The notes: generated by a model not told the origin, from the letters alone. 64,000 nucleotides of DNA from Xenophilus aerolatus (GCA_029968055.1 JASCNX010000001.1:124001-188000), one strand, 5' to 3'; positions 8,782 to 18,999 are shown, numbered from the stretch's first letter. Translations and numbers: made by a program.

Positions 8782-9440
8782 ATGGCCGACCTCCAGCTTC
8801 CGCTCACCTTCCTGCACCGTCCCGCCGCCGCAGACACGCCTCGGCCCTGGCTGCTGCTGCTCATGCATGGCGTGAACAGCCACGAGGAAGACCTGTTCGG
8901 CCTCGCCCGCTTCGTGCCGCCGCAGTTCCACGTGCTGAGCCTGCGGGCGCCCAACGTGCTGGTGCCCGGTGCCTATGCCTGGTTCCAGTTCGCGGTGGGC
9001 GCCGACGGGCAGCGCCGCATCGACCGCGAGCAGGAGCGCGAGAGCCGCTTCCTCGTCGGCGAGCTGCTGGCGTCGGCGGCGCAGCAACTGGGCGTGCCGG
9101 CCGAGCGCGTGGTGGCCGGCGGCTTCAGCCAGGGCGGCATCATGGCGCTGTCGCTGCTGCTCACCCGGCCGGCGCTGCTGCACGGCGCCATGGTCTGGCA
9201 CAGCCGCCTGCTGCCCGAGGTGCTGCCCGACGTGGCGCCGGCCGAGGCCTTCGCCGGCAAGGCGCTGTGGGTCAGCCACGGCAGCGTCGACAACGTGATC
9301 CCGCCCGCGGCGGCGCAGGCCACGCGCGAGTTCGCGGCCACGCTGCCGCTGGCCGTGGCGGGGCGCGATTACCCAGTGGCGCACACCATCGCCGCACAGG
9401 AGCTGCGCGACAGCATGGACTGGCTGCAATCGCTCGCCTG

Positions 9441-9441
<1 letters not shown>
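8782..9441 (+). CDS. Phospholipase/carboxylesterase family alpha/beta hydrolase
   Basis: This 219-residue alpha/beta hydrolase lacks a signal peptide. The oxyanion strand is LLLLMHGVNSHEEDL. The nucleophile elbow GGFSQGG holds the catalytic Ser near residue 115. The acid is in SHGSVDNVIP and the His in YPVAHTI, near residues 170 and 204. The size and motifs fit the cytosolic carboxylesterase/acyl-protein thioesterase group. Its TGA stop overlaps the ATG of the diguanylate cyclase by one base, so the two are translationally coupled, although no functional link is obvious. Substrate unknown. Confidence 0.88.
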
Positions 9442-11168
<1,727 letters not shown>

Positions 11169-11207
11169 GGAAGAGAGACCGCTGCGCTCGTGCGTCGGGC
11201 ACGGCAA

Positions 11208-11224
11208 GCTATCTTTTTTGTAGC
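11208..11224. repeat. Short hairpin GCTA...TAGC with T-rich loop
   Basis: The gap between the cyclase and the DUF3014 gene (11169-11387) holds GCTA, a T-rich nine-base centre, then TAGC. I associate similar short AT-rich elements with intergenic regions of Comamonadaceae. It may contribute to termination after the cyclase. Nothing else is evident in this gap. Confidence 0.3.
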
Positions 11225-11387
11225 AAATGGTCGCAGAGGCAGGCCGGGTGGAACCCGGGCTTCTCCGGTCGACTCCTTCAGGCCGCGAGGGGTCGCCGCA
11301 GCTTCACAGCAGGTTACCGGCGCAAGCCCTTGCCCGGGTCCAATGGCCCGACGCGCGCCAGCCGTGCCCGACCGAGGAAGACTTGCC

Positions 11388-12287
11388 ATGACCGACCGCG
11401 AACCCGATTACCGACCTGCCGCCGAACGCCCGCTCGGGCTGATCCTCGTCATCGTCCTGGCCCTGCTGGCCGCCGGCTTCTTCGGCTGGCGCTGGTGGCA
11501 GCAGCGCCAGGCCGAATCGGCCGCGACGCCGGCGGCCACCGTCCTGGCACCCCCCGCCACGCCCGACGACGCACCACCCCCGCCGCCCGTGGCCCAGGGG
11601 CCGCAGAACCCGGTGGAGGAGATCGCGAAACCCGACCAGGCCCTGCCGCCGCTGGCCGACGCCGATGGGCGCGTGCGCTCGGCCCTCACCGAACTGCTCG
11701 GCGGCAAGAACGTCGCCGCCTTCCTGCAGATGGACGGCTTCGTGCGGCGTTTCGTCGCCACCATCGACAACCTGCCGCGCGAGCATGCGCCGGTGCAGGT
11801 GTGGCCCGCGCGGCCCACGGCCGGGGCCTTCGCGCTTGCGGGCGAGGGCGATCGGCGCACGGTCGACCCGAACAACGCGGCGCGCTACACGCCGTTCGTG
11901 CGCTTCGCCGAATCGGTCGATGCGAAGCAGGCCGCCGCGCTCTATGCCCGGCTGTACCCGCTGTTCCAGCAGGCCTACGAGGAACTCGGCTACCCGGGCA
12001 AGTACTTCAACGATCGCCTGGTGGCCGTCATCGACCACCTGCTGGCCGCGCCCGAGCCGCAGGGGCCGGTCGCCATCCGCGTGGTCGAGGTCAAGGGCGA
12101 GGTGCCCGCGCAGAAGCCGTGGGTGCGCTACGAATACGCCGACCCGAAGCTCGAGTCGCTGTCGGCCGGCCAGAAGCTGATGGTGCGGATGGGCCCGGAC
12201 AACGAGCGCCGGCTCAAGGCCCGCCTGCGCGAGCTGCGCGCCCAGGTCGCCACGGCAGCGCCGGGCGGCGCCGCGACGCGGCCCTGA
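11388..12287 (+). CDS. DUF3014 membrane-anchored protein
   Basis: This 299-residue protein has one N-terminal transmembrane helix (LGLILVIVLALLAAGFFGWRWW, in two parts, about residues 16-37). A Pro/Ala-rich spacer of about 45 residues follows, then a conserved domain. Blocks such as LGGKNVAAFLQMDGFVRRFV and RYTPFVRFAESVDA match what I recall of the DUF3014 family, which has no assigned function. The C-terminus is rich in Arg and Ala. The topology suggests a periplasmic domain held at the inner membrane. ATG at 11388 is preceded by an AAGACTT-type weak ribosome site. It is followed by an AraC-type regulator on the same strand after 113 bases. Confidence 0.8.
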   Translation: MTDREPDYRPAAERPLGLILVIVLALLAAGFFGWRWWQQRQAESAATPAATVLAPPATPDDAPPPPPVAQGPQNPVEEIAKPDQALPPLADADGRVRSALTELLGGKNVAAFLQMDGFVRRFVATIDNLPREHAPVQVWPARPTAGAFALAGEGDRRTVDPNNAARYTPFVRFAESVDAKQAAALYARLYPLFQQAYEELGYPGKYFNDRLVAVIDHLLAAPEPQGPVAIRVVEVKGEVPAQKPWVRYEYADPKLESLSAGQKLMVRMGPDNERRLKARLRELRAQVATAAPGGAATRP

Positions 12288-12400
12288 CGACGGCCGGGGC
12301 CGGCGCGGCCTGGCGGCGAAGGGATGCGCGTACTGGGTCATGCAGGATGCATGGCGCTCGGTCACACTCGGGGTTCCGTTCCGGCCCGACATCGCGACCC

Positions 12401-13318
12401 ATGCACATGCCTGCTGCCGCCTCACACGCCACCCCGGCCGATCTTCGCGACGCGCTGGGCTGCACCGCCGACCGATTGCTGCGCAACGAGCAGATCTCGC
12501 TCGACGGCGGCCTGCAGCTCTACCGCAAGACCGTGTCCGACGAACAGGCCGGCAGCGTCGAGACACCGCCCTCGGGCCGCGGCATCCTGCTGGGTGTGTC
12601 GCTGGCCGACGGCCACAGCCGGCGCATCGTCCACGCCCACCACGCGACCACGCACCACTTCGGCTGCGGCAGCATCTACGTGCGCGACTTCAACGAGCGC
12701 TACCGGGCCGACATGAAGAGCGGCTTCGATTTCCTGCTGGTGGAGTTCCCCTATGCCGCGCTCGAGCAGGACGCCGACCGCGCCGTGCCGCTGGGCCTGG
12801 GCGCGCCCAACCGCCTGACCGGCGTGCGCGACGAGGTGCTGCACCACCTGGCCCTGGCGCTGCTGCCCGCGCTCGCCCATCCCCAGGCGGCGAGCCGGCT
12901 CTTCCTCGACCATGTCACGGGCGCCATGGCGGCCCACGTGCTGGCACGCTGCGAGGGCCAGCGCACCGACCCGCCGCGCCGCCGCCGGCTGCTGCCGCGC
13001 ACGCTGGAGCTGCGGGCCAAGGAGATGCTGGCGGCGCGGCTCGACGGTGAGCTGTCGGCGCAGGAGATCGCCGACGCCTGCGGCATGTCGCGCAGCTACT
13101 TCATCCATGCCTTCCGCGAGACCACCGGCCAGACACCGCACCAGTGGCTGGTCGCGCAGCGCCTGGCACGCGCACGTGCGCTGCTCGCCAAACCCACGCT
13201 GACGCTGGCAGACATCGCGGCCACCTGCGGCTTTGCCGACCAGAGCCATTTCAGCCGCGTCTTCACGCAGCACATGGGCCTGCCGCCCGGCCGCTGGCGG
13301 CGCACCTACCGCCACTGA
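12401..13318 (+). CDS. AraC family transcriptional regulator
   Basis: This 305-residue regulator has a C-terminal AraC/XylS DNA-binding domain: two helix-turn-helix units (LSAQEIADACGMSRSYFIHAF and LTLADIAATCGFADQSHFSRVF) and the closing PGRWRR. The N-terminal part of about 190 residues contains a His-rich stretch (HAHHATTHHFGCG) near residue 80. It resembles effector domains of regulators related to GadX or RhaS only loosely. ATG at 12401 is chosen, and a few residues later lies another Met. It runs toward the small zinc-finger gene 22 bases downstream, which it may accompany in one transcript. Target and effector are not evident. Confidence 0.9.
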   Translation: MHMPAAASHATPADLRDALGCTADRLLRNEQISLDGGLQLYRKTVSDEQAGSVETPPSGRGILLGVSLADGHSRRIVHAHHATTHHFGCGSIYVRDFNERYRADMKSGFDFLLVEFPYAALEQDADRAVPLGLGAPNRLTGVRDEVLHHLALALLPALAHPQAASRLFLDHVTGAMAAHVLARCEGQRTDPPRRRRLLPRTLELRAKEMLAARLDGELSAQEIADACGMSRSYFIHAFRETTGQTPHQWLVAQRLARARALLAKPTLTLADIAATCGFADQSHFSRVFTQHMGLPPGRWRRTYRH

Positions 13319-13340
13319 ACCCTTCGAGGAGAGCGCCGCC

Positions 13341-13649
13341 ATGCCGCGTGCCTGCACCCACGCCGACAGCATCCACACCGTCACGCCCGGCTCGCTGGGC
13401 TGCGAGGAATGCCTCAAGACCGGCAGCCGCTGGGTGCACCTGCGCCTGTGCCGCAGCTGCGGCCACGTGGGCTGCTGCGACGACTCGCCCCACCGCCATG
13501 CGCGCGCGCACTTCAAGGCCACCGGCCACCCGATCATCGAAGGCTACGACCCGCCCGAGGGCTGGGGCTGGTGCTTCGTGGACAAGGTGGTGGTCGACCT
13601 GGGCACCGACACCACGCCGCAGAACGGGCCGATTCCGCGTTACGTCTGA
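13341..13649 (+). CDS. Small UBP-type zinc finger protein
   Basis: This 102-residue protein consists almost entirely of a UBP-type (ZnF-UBP, PF02148) zinc finger. The ligand pattern is visible: CTH near the start, CEEC, CRSCGHVGCCDD, then HRHARAHFKATGHP. ATG at 13341 has GAGGAG-like purines 11 bases upstream. In eukaryotes this fold binds ubiquitin C-termini; bacterial stand-alone copies are common but of unknown function, so no ubiquitin link should be assumed. It follows an AraC regulator by 22 bases and ends before a strong inverted repeat. Confidence 0.87.
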   Translation: MPRACTHADSIHTVTPGSLGCEECLKTGSRWVHLRLCRSCGHVGCCDDSPHRHARAHFKATGHPIIEGYDPPEGWGWCFVDKVVVDLGTDTTPQNGPIPRYV

Positions 13650-13677
13650 GATCGGACGACGTTCGAGAACGAAGGGC

Positions 13678-13735
13678 CGTTCATGCTGAGCCTGTCGAAG
13701 CGCCGCGCAGGGCTTCGACAGGCTCAGCCCGAACG
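13678..13735. repeat. Inverted repeat between convergent genes, REP-like hairpin
   Basis: There is a perfect 17-base stem, GCTGAGCCTGTCGAAGC (13685-13701) with its complement at 13712-13728, around a 10-base loop. It extends by CGTTC/GAACG after two mismatched bases, giving arms of about 24. Related hairpins containing CTTCGACAGGCTCAG are, to my knowledge, widely dispersed in Comamonadaceae and other proteobacterial genomes. Placed between two converging genes, it can terminate both. Confidence 0.75.
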
Positions 13736-13784
13736 GATCTTTCCTGATCGCAACGAGGCGTGACGTGCCGTTGCGCGCGCAGGT

Positions 13785-15365
13785 TCAAAGCGCCAGGAAG
13801 TGATGCACCTCCGGCCGCTGCGGTCCGATGTGCCAGCGCACCACCTCGTCCTGCAGGTCGGCATCGGCATGCGACACGCGATGGTGCTGGCGCAGGTGCT
13901 CGGCCCAGGACTCGACCATGAACCACTCGACGATGCGCTCCGGGTCGGCCGTGTGTTCGTGCAGGCCCCAGGCATAGGCGCCGTCGCGGCGGCGCTCGGG
14001 CGCCAGGCGGCGCACCGCCTCCAGGAAGGCCGGGCGGTCTTCCTTGCGCACCCGGTACTCCACCTGCACCATCACCGGGCCGCGGTCGTGCGCCACCGGC
14101 TCGGCCAGCAGCGGCTCGGGCCAGTGGCGCGAGGCCTGCAGGTCGGCCTCGCCGGCAGGCAGGCGCACGCGGTGGAAGAGCAGGGCCACGAGCAGCAGCC
14201 CGGCCGCCGCGCCCACCAGCGCGCCACGCACGCCGATCTGCTGTGCCACCAGGCCCCAGCCCAGGCTGCCCGCGGCCATCGCGCCATTGAACACCGTGAG
14301 ATAGACCGCGAGGCCACGTCCGCGCACCCAGTTCGGCAGCACAGCCTGTGCCACGCCGTTGAGCGTGGTCAGCGCCGTGATCCAGCCCACGCCCAGCACC
14401 AGCAGCAGCAGGACGGCCAGCCATTGCGGCGGCGCGAGCACCAGCGCGCCCAGCACCGCCACGGTGAGCACCGAGGCCAGAAGAATCAGGCCGTCGGCGT
14501 CGAGCTTGGCGCGCAGCCGCGGCATCACCAGCGCACCCACGATCGCACCCGCGCCCACGGCGCCCATCAGCACGCCGTAGAACCCTGCCGTGCCCTTGAG
14601 CATCTGCCGCGCCACCAGCGGCAGCAGCGCCCAGGCCGCACTGGCGAAGAGGAAGAACACGGCCGCACGCAGCAGCACGATGTGCAGTTCGCGGCTGGCA
14701 CGCGCATAGCGCAGGCCGGCCCGGAAGGCGCCGCCGAAGTTCTCCGACAGGCCTTCGGCGTCGGTGGCCGCGGGCCGCTTCCACCACAGCAGCGCGGCGA
14801 TCACGAAGACGTAGCTCGCCACATCGGCGCCGTAGGTCATCGCGGTGCCGAAGCTCGCGAGGATCAGCCCCCCCAGGGCCGGGCCGATGGCGCGTGCGAT
14901 GTTGATGCCCAGCGAGTTGAGCGCCACCGCGTTCTTCAGCTCCTCGCGCGGCACCAGCTCCGGCACGATGGACTGCCAGGTCGGCCCCATCAGTGCCGCA
15001 CCCACGCCGCCGATGAAGGTCAGCGCGATGAGGTACTCGACGGTGAGCGCGCCGGAGCGCGAGAGCAGCAGCAGGGCGGTGCTCACCGCCGCAAGCAGGA
15101 CCTGCACCACGATGAGGAAGCGCCGCCGGTCGAGGATGTCCGACAGCACCCCGGCCGGGATGGCCAGCAGGAACACCGGCAGCGTCGCCGCCGTCTGGAT
15201 GAGCGCGACCGCGGTGGGGCTGGGCGACAGGTCGGTGACCAGCCAGGCGCTGGCCACGTCGCGCATGAAGCTGCCGATGTTGCCCAGCACCGTGGCGCCC
15301 CACAGCACCGCGAACACCGGGAGCCGCAGGGGCGCGAAACTGCTTTTAGGTGCGGCTTCAGCCAT
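13785..15365 (-). CDS. MFS transporter (MFS_3 type) with C-terminal ABM-like domain
   Basis: This 526-residue protein has twelve transmembrane helices in the first 410 residues, with the MFS loop LSDILDRRRFLIV near residue 70. The last 100 residues are soluble, with YRVRKEDRPAFLEAVRRL and DPERIVEWFMVESWAEHLRQH. This looks like an antibiotic biosynthesis monooxygenase (ABM) ferredoxin-like fold attached to the transporter, as in the MFS_3/enterobactin-exporter-like family. The start at 15365 overlaps the DoxX stop by 8 bases, so it is the last gene of the five-gene operon starting at 18695. Direction of transport is not known; export of a small toxic or signalling compound is likely. Confidence 0.88.
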   Translation of the reverse strand: MAEAAPKSSFAPLRLPVFAVLWGATVLGNIGSFMRDVASAWLVTDLSPSPTAVALIQTAATLPVFLLAIPAGVLSDILDRRRFLIVVQVLLAAVSTALLLLSRSGALTVEYLIALTFIGGVGAALMGPTWQSIVPELVPREELKNAVALNSLGINIARAIGPALGGLILASFGTAMTYGADVASYVFVIAALLWWKRPAATDAEGLSENFGGAFRAGLRYARASRELHIVLLRAAVFFLFASAAWALLPLVARQMLKGTAGFYGVLMGAVGAGAIVGALVMPRLRAKLDADGLILLASVLTVAVLGALVLAPPQWLAVLLLLVLGVGWITALTTLNGVAQAVLPNWVRGRGLAVYLTVFNGAMAAGSLGWGLVAQQIGVRGALVGAAAGLLLVALLFHRVRLPAGEADLQASRHWPEPLLAEPVAHDRGPVMVQVEYRVRKEDRPAFLEAVRRLAPERRRDGAYAWGLHEHTADPERIVEWFMVESWAEHLRQHHRVSHADADLQDEVVRWHIGPQRPEVHHFLAL

Positions 15366-15753
15366 GCGTGCGTTCCTTCCGGTCGAGCCAGGCCACGAGG
15401 ATGAAGCCGCCCACCAGCCCCAGGTGCTCGAAGAAGGCATTGGCCGCGCCGAAGCGCTGCGGCTGCGGCATCTCCCAGAAGCGCAGCGCCAGGAAGGTGG
15501 CGCCCAGCGTGAAGGCGGCCAGCAGAAGCGCGCCCAGCCAGCGCAGCCGCCCGCTGAGGATCAGCGCCGACGCGCCCAGCTCCAGCACGATCACCGCCGC
15601 TGCCAGCGGCGCGGCCGGCGCGAGGCCGAAGTGCGTCATCTCGGCGATGGCGCCGTCGAAGTCGAAGGCCTTGACCAGGCCACCCTGCAGGTAGGCCGCG
15701 CACAGCAGCAGCAGGGTCGCGCGGTAGACCCAGGGCGATCGCGTCCAGGCCAT
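15358..15753 (-). CDS. DoxX family membrane protein
   Basis: This 131-residue protein has four hydrophobic helices. LQGGLVKAFDFDGAIAEM is the first conserved block of the DoxX/DoxD family; the remainder matches in spacing (VIVLELGASALILSG, then LGLVGGFILVAWLDRK). DoxX proteins are implicated in thiosulfate:quinone oxidoreduction in archaea and in redox stress complexes in mycobacteria; most are unassigned. Its ATG overlaps the amidohydrolase stop by four bases (ATGA), and its stop overlaps the MFS start. It is therefore firmly part of the operon with the amidohydrolase, XapX and isochorismatase-like genes. Confidence 0.88.
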   Translation of the reverse strand: MAWTRSPWVYRATLLLLCAAYLQGGLVKAFDFDGAIAEMTHFGLAPAAPLAAAVIVLELGASALILSGRLRWLGALLLAAFTLGATFLALRFWEMPQPQRFGAANAFFEHLGLVGGFILVAWLDRKERTHG

Positions 15754-17744
15754 CAGACCGCCCAGCAGGCGCAGCCCAGCGCGCCCCAGAAGCTCTTGAG
15801 ATCGGCCACCGGCAACCGGCTGCCCCAGGCGCTGGCGTGCGCGTGGCCATGCACGTTGCAGCTCGTCGCGCAGGCGCAGGCCTGGGCGGCGCGGCGCAGC
15901 GTGGTCTGCAGCGGCGCGCCTTCGCGGCCCCAGGCGCCGTAGCCGCCGTAGCGGCGCACGGGCGACCAGTCGGGCATGGCCGGCGGCGGCCCGCCGGCAT
16001 CCAGCGGCGCGAAGGGGCCGACACCGTAGACCACCTTGCCGCCGACCATCGTGAGCAGCGAGGTGGTGTCGGCGATCTCGGATTCGGGGCACGAGAAGAA
16101 GTCGCGGTCGGGCACGATCAGGTCGGCCAGCTGGCCGGCCTCGATGCGGCCCTTGCGGCCCTCCTCGTTGGAGAACCAGGTCACCTTCTCGGTCCACATG
16201 CGCAGGGCCGTGTCGCGGTCGAGCAGGTTGCGCTCCGGCGTGATCTGCAGCCCACCCACCGTCTTGCCCGTGACCAGCCACGACAGCGACACCCACGGGT
16301 TGTACGAGGCCACGCGCGTGGCATCGGTCCCGGCCGACACGTGGATGCCCTTGTCGAGCATGCGCTTGACCGGCGGCGTCGCCTCGGCCGCGGCCGGGCC
16401 GTAGCGCTCGACGAAGTACTCGCCCTGGTAGGCCATGCGGTGCTGCACCGCCACGCCGCCACCCAGCGCCGCGATGCGGTCGATCGAGCGCTCCGAGATC
16501 GTCTCCGCATGGTCGAAGAACCAGTTCAAGCCCGCCAGCGGCGTGTCGCGGTTCACCTTCTCGAACACGTCGAGCGAGCGGCTGATGGTCTCGTCGTAGG
16601 TCGCGTGCATGCGCCACGGCCAGCGGTTCTGCGCCAGCACGCGCACGACCTCTTCCAGCTCGCCTTCCATCTCGGCCGGCATGTCGGGCCGCGGCTGGCG
16701 GAAGTCCTCGAAGTCGGCGGCCGAGAAGACGAGCATCTCGCCCGCGCCGTTGTGTCGGAAGTAGTCGTCGCCCTGCTTGTACTTCGAGGAGGCGGTCCAG
16801 TTCAGGAAGTCCTGCTTCTCCTGCTTGGGCTTCTGCGTGAAGAGGTTGTAGGCCAGGCGGATTGTCAGCTGGCCCGCGTCCGCGAGCTGCTGGATGACCT
16901 GGTAGTCCTCCGGGTAGTTCTGGAAGCCGCCGCCGGCATCGATGGCGCCGGTGACGCCCAGTCGGTTGAGCTCGCGCATGAAGTGTCGCGTGGAGTTGAG
17001 CTGGTACTGGGGCGGCAGCTTCGGCCCCTTGGCCAGCGTGGCATACAGGATGGCCGCGTTGGGCTTGGCCAGCAGCAGGCCGGTCGGGTTGCCTGCGCTG
17101 TCGCGCACGATCTCGCCGCCGGGCGGGGCCGGCGTGTCCTTGCCGTAGCCCACGGCGCGCAGCGCGGCGCCGTTGAGCAGCGCGCGGTCGTACAGGTGCA
17201 GGATGAAGACCGGCGTGTCGGGCGCGACGGCGTTGAGCTCCTCGATGGTGGGCAGCCGCTTCTCCACGAACTGGTGCTCGGTGAAGCCGCCCACCACGCG
17301 CACCCATTGCGGCGCGGGCGTGATCGCCACCTGCTGGCGCAGCATGGCCATCGCATCGGCCAGGCTGCGCACGCCGTCCCAGCGCAGTTCGAGGTTGAAG
17401 TTCAGCCCGCCGCGGATGATGTGCAGGTGGTTGTCGATCAGGCCCGGCAGCACGCTGCGGCCCTGCAGGTCGACCACGCGGGTGCGGGTGCCGGCCAGCG
17501 GCAGGATGTCCTCGCTGCGGCCCACCTTCAGGAAGCGGCCATCGGCAATCGCGACGGCAGTGGCCAGGGGGTTGCTGCGGTCCAGCGTGGTGAACCGGCC
17601 GTTGTGCAGGATCAGCTCGGGGGTGGCGGTGTCGGCCATCGGGGCGCTCCGGGTGGGGTGGGTCTGGGCCGTGGCGGCACCGGCCGCGGCGCCCAGGGCG
17701 CCGAGGACCAGGCGGCGGCGGCCGTCGTCGATCGTGGTGTTCAT
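15753..17744 (-). CDS. Tat-exported amidohydrolase (YtcJ-like, Amidohydro_3)
   Basis: This 663-residue metal-dependent hydrolase has an N-terminal GRRRLVLGALG followed by an Ala-rich stretch and AxA. It looks like a twin-arginine signal, so export of the folded enzyme is predicted. The catalytic domain shows LPGLIDNHLHIIRGG (H-x-H metal pair, near residue 110) and HVSAGTDATR with the C-terminal metal Asp. The end of the protein (beyond about residue 615) is unusual: CACATSC, HGHAHA and a terminal GCACWAV give six Cys and three His in 50 residues, suggesting an extra metal or disulfide site. It overlaps XapX upstream and DoxX downstream by ATGA junctions. The substrate is unknown; N-substituted amides or formamides are typical of the family. 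Confidence 0.88.
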   Translation of the reverse strand: MNTTIDDGRRRLVLGALGAAAGAATAQTHPTRSAPMADTATPELILHNGRFTTLDRSNPLATAVAIADGRFLKVGRSEDILPLAGTRTRVVDLQGRSVLPGLIDNHLHIIRGGLNFNLELRWDGVRSLADAMAMLRQQVAITPAPQWVRVVGGFTEHQFVEKRLPTIEELNAVAPDTPVFILHLYDRALLNGAALRAVGYGKDTPAPPGGEIVRDSAGNPTGLLLAKPNAAILYATLAKGPKLPPQYQLNSTRHFMRELNRLGVTGAIDAGGGFQNYPEDYQVIQQLADAGQLTIRLAYNLFTQKPKQEKQDFLNWTASSKYKQGDDYFRHNGAGEMLVFSAADFEDFRQPRPDMPAEMEGELEEVVRVLAQNRWPWRMHATYDETISRSLDVFEKVNRDTPLAGLNWFFDHAETISERSIDRIAALGGGVAVQHRMAYQGEYFVERYGPAAAEATPPVKRMLDKGIHVSAGTDATRVASYNPWVSLSWLVTGKTVGGLQITPERNLLDRDTALRMWTEKVTWFSNEEGRKGRIEAGQLADLIVPDRDFFSCPESEIADTTSLLTMVGGKVVYGVGPFAPLDAGGPPPAMPDWSPVRRYGGYGAWGREGAPLQTTLRRAAQACACATSCNVHGHAHASAWGSRLPVADLKSFWGALGCACWAV

Positions 17745-18025
17745 GCGTCCTGCCCCGGTGCTGCGTTCGCGCGGGTGGACGGCTTCTTCGCGCACTGCGG
17801 CAACTCGCCGAACACATGCGGCTTGACCTGCTCGTGCAGCCACGAAGTGGCGTGCGTGTCGGGCCGCAACCATTGCTTCACCAGTGGCGGGATCTGCTCG
17901 CCGGCCAGGATGCCGAGCAACCCGACCAGCGCGATCACCGGCGGTGCCGGCGAGCGCACCTGGAACAGGCCGTAGATCACGCCGACCAGGAGGCCGAGCG
18001 CGAGTGCCAGGACGTAGGGCTTCAT
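17741..18025 (-). CDS. XapX domain membrane protein (DUF1427)
   Basis: This 94-residue protein begins with MKPYVLALALGLLVGVIYG, continues PAPPVIALVGLLGILAGEQ, and ends with a polar tail of about 40 residues containing HATSWLHEQVKPHVFG. The two glycine-rich helices and the PAPP turn are the XapX signature (DUF1427). Family function is unknown, though genes of this type are often beside hydrolases of the isochorismatase group. I took ATG at 18025; a frame extension to 18052 would overlap the upstream gene. The stop overlaps the amidohydrolase ATG by four bases. Confidence 0.85.
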   Translation of the reverse strand: MKPYVLALALGLLVGVIYGLFQVRSPAPPVIALVGLLGILAGEQIPPLVKQWLRPDTHATSWLHEQVKPHVFGELPQCAKKPSTRANAAPGQDA

Positions 18026-18041
18026 GTGCGCGTCGCCCGTC

Positions 18042-18695
18042 TCAGCCTTCATGGGCGTTGAACATCGTCTTGGCGTAGGTCACACCCAGGCCGTAGGCGC
18101 CACCCCAGCGGCGCGCGATGCCGGTGGTGAGCTCGTAGGTCTCGGCGCGCGCCCAGTCGCGCTGCAACTCGAGCAGGTACTGCAGCGAGGTCATCGGCCG
18201 CGCGCCGGCCTGCACCATGCGGTCCATGGCGCGGTCGTGTGCTTCGGTGGAGATGTCGCCGCAGGCGTCGGCGATCACGTACACCTCGAAGCCCTGGTCG
18301 ATCGCCGACAGGGCCGGGCCGACGATGCACACGCCCGTCCATAGGCCCGCCAGCACGATGCGCGGCTTGCCGATCTCGTTGATGCGGGCGATGACGGCGG
18401 CGTCCTCCCAGGTGTTCATCGAGGTGCGGTCGAGCATCGCCTGGCCGGGGAATGCCTCGGTGATCTCGCCGAACATGGGGCCCGAGAAGCTCTTCTCCGC
18501 CACGGTCGTGAGGATCGTGGACACGCCGAAGCCCGCGGCCGACTGCGCGACCAGCGCCGCGTTGTTGCGCAGCAGGGTGGCGTCGATCGACTTGGTCGCG
18601 AAGGCCATCTGCGACTGGAAGTCGATCATGACGAGCGTGTGGTCCTGCGGCTTGAGCAGGGTCGCGCCGGGGACGGGGGTGGCTTGGATGGACAT
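18042..18695 (-). CDS. Isochorismatase-like cysteine hydrolase (YcaC group)
   Basis: This 217-residue hydrolase has the isochorismatase fold. The catalytic residues are visible: Asp in LVMIDFQSQMAF (near residue 24), Lys in VAEKSFSG, and Cys in GLWTGVCIVGPAL (near residue 120). It resembles YcaC, a family of octameric cysteine hydrolases of unknown physiological substrate. There is no signal peptide, so it is cytoplasmic while the downstream amidohydrolase is predicted to be exported. It is the first gene of the operon running to 13785. It diverges from a LysR gene across 304 bases containing several ATCGA-centred dyads. Confidence 0.88.
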   Translation of the reverse strand: MSIQATPVPGATLLKPQDHTLVMIDFQSQMAFATKSIDATLLRNNAALVAQSAAGFGVSTILTTVAEKSFSGPMFGEITEAFPGQAMLDRTSMNTWEDAAVIARINEIGKPRIVLAGLWTGVCIVGPALSAIDQGFEVYVIADACGDISTEAHDRAMDRMVQAGARPMTSLQYLLELQRDWARAETYELTTGIARRWGGAYGLGVTYAKTMFNAHEG

Positions 18696-18999
18696 GGCGA
18701 GGACTCCTTGTTGGGGCGGGTGGCGGTGGCCGTGGATGCTGCGAAAGAGCAGGGCGGTTTGTCTTGTCGATTGGTCGGCCGCTTTGCACATTTGCCGCTG
18801 CAGCAGCGGCGGCGGGTGCCAGTGGGGCTGTGATTCATCGAATTCATTCACAATCCCGTCCAGGCGGATGGCCCGGCGCTGTTCTCTATGGATTTCGATG
18901 AATCGGTGCGAATCTTCGCTGGGCGGACGGCGCCGATGAACGAAATGTTGGCGTGCTTATCATCGAAAAAGTCGATGATCAAAAATGAGGCAATCGCAC
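18696..18999. promoter_or_regulatory. Divergent control region with repeated ATCGA dyads (LysR operators)
   Basis: This 304-base gap has no gene. GATTCATCGAA (18832-18842) is inverted as TTCGATGAATC (18894-18904), a perfect 11-base pair of arms 51 bases apart. A third dyad, ATCATCGA-AAAAG-TCGATGAT (18959-18979), lies just before the LysR start. The gap is more AT-rich than its surroundings. Autoregulation plus activation of the divergent operon by the LysR protein is the expected reading. Confidence 0.6.
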
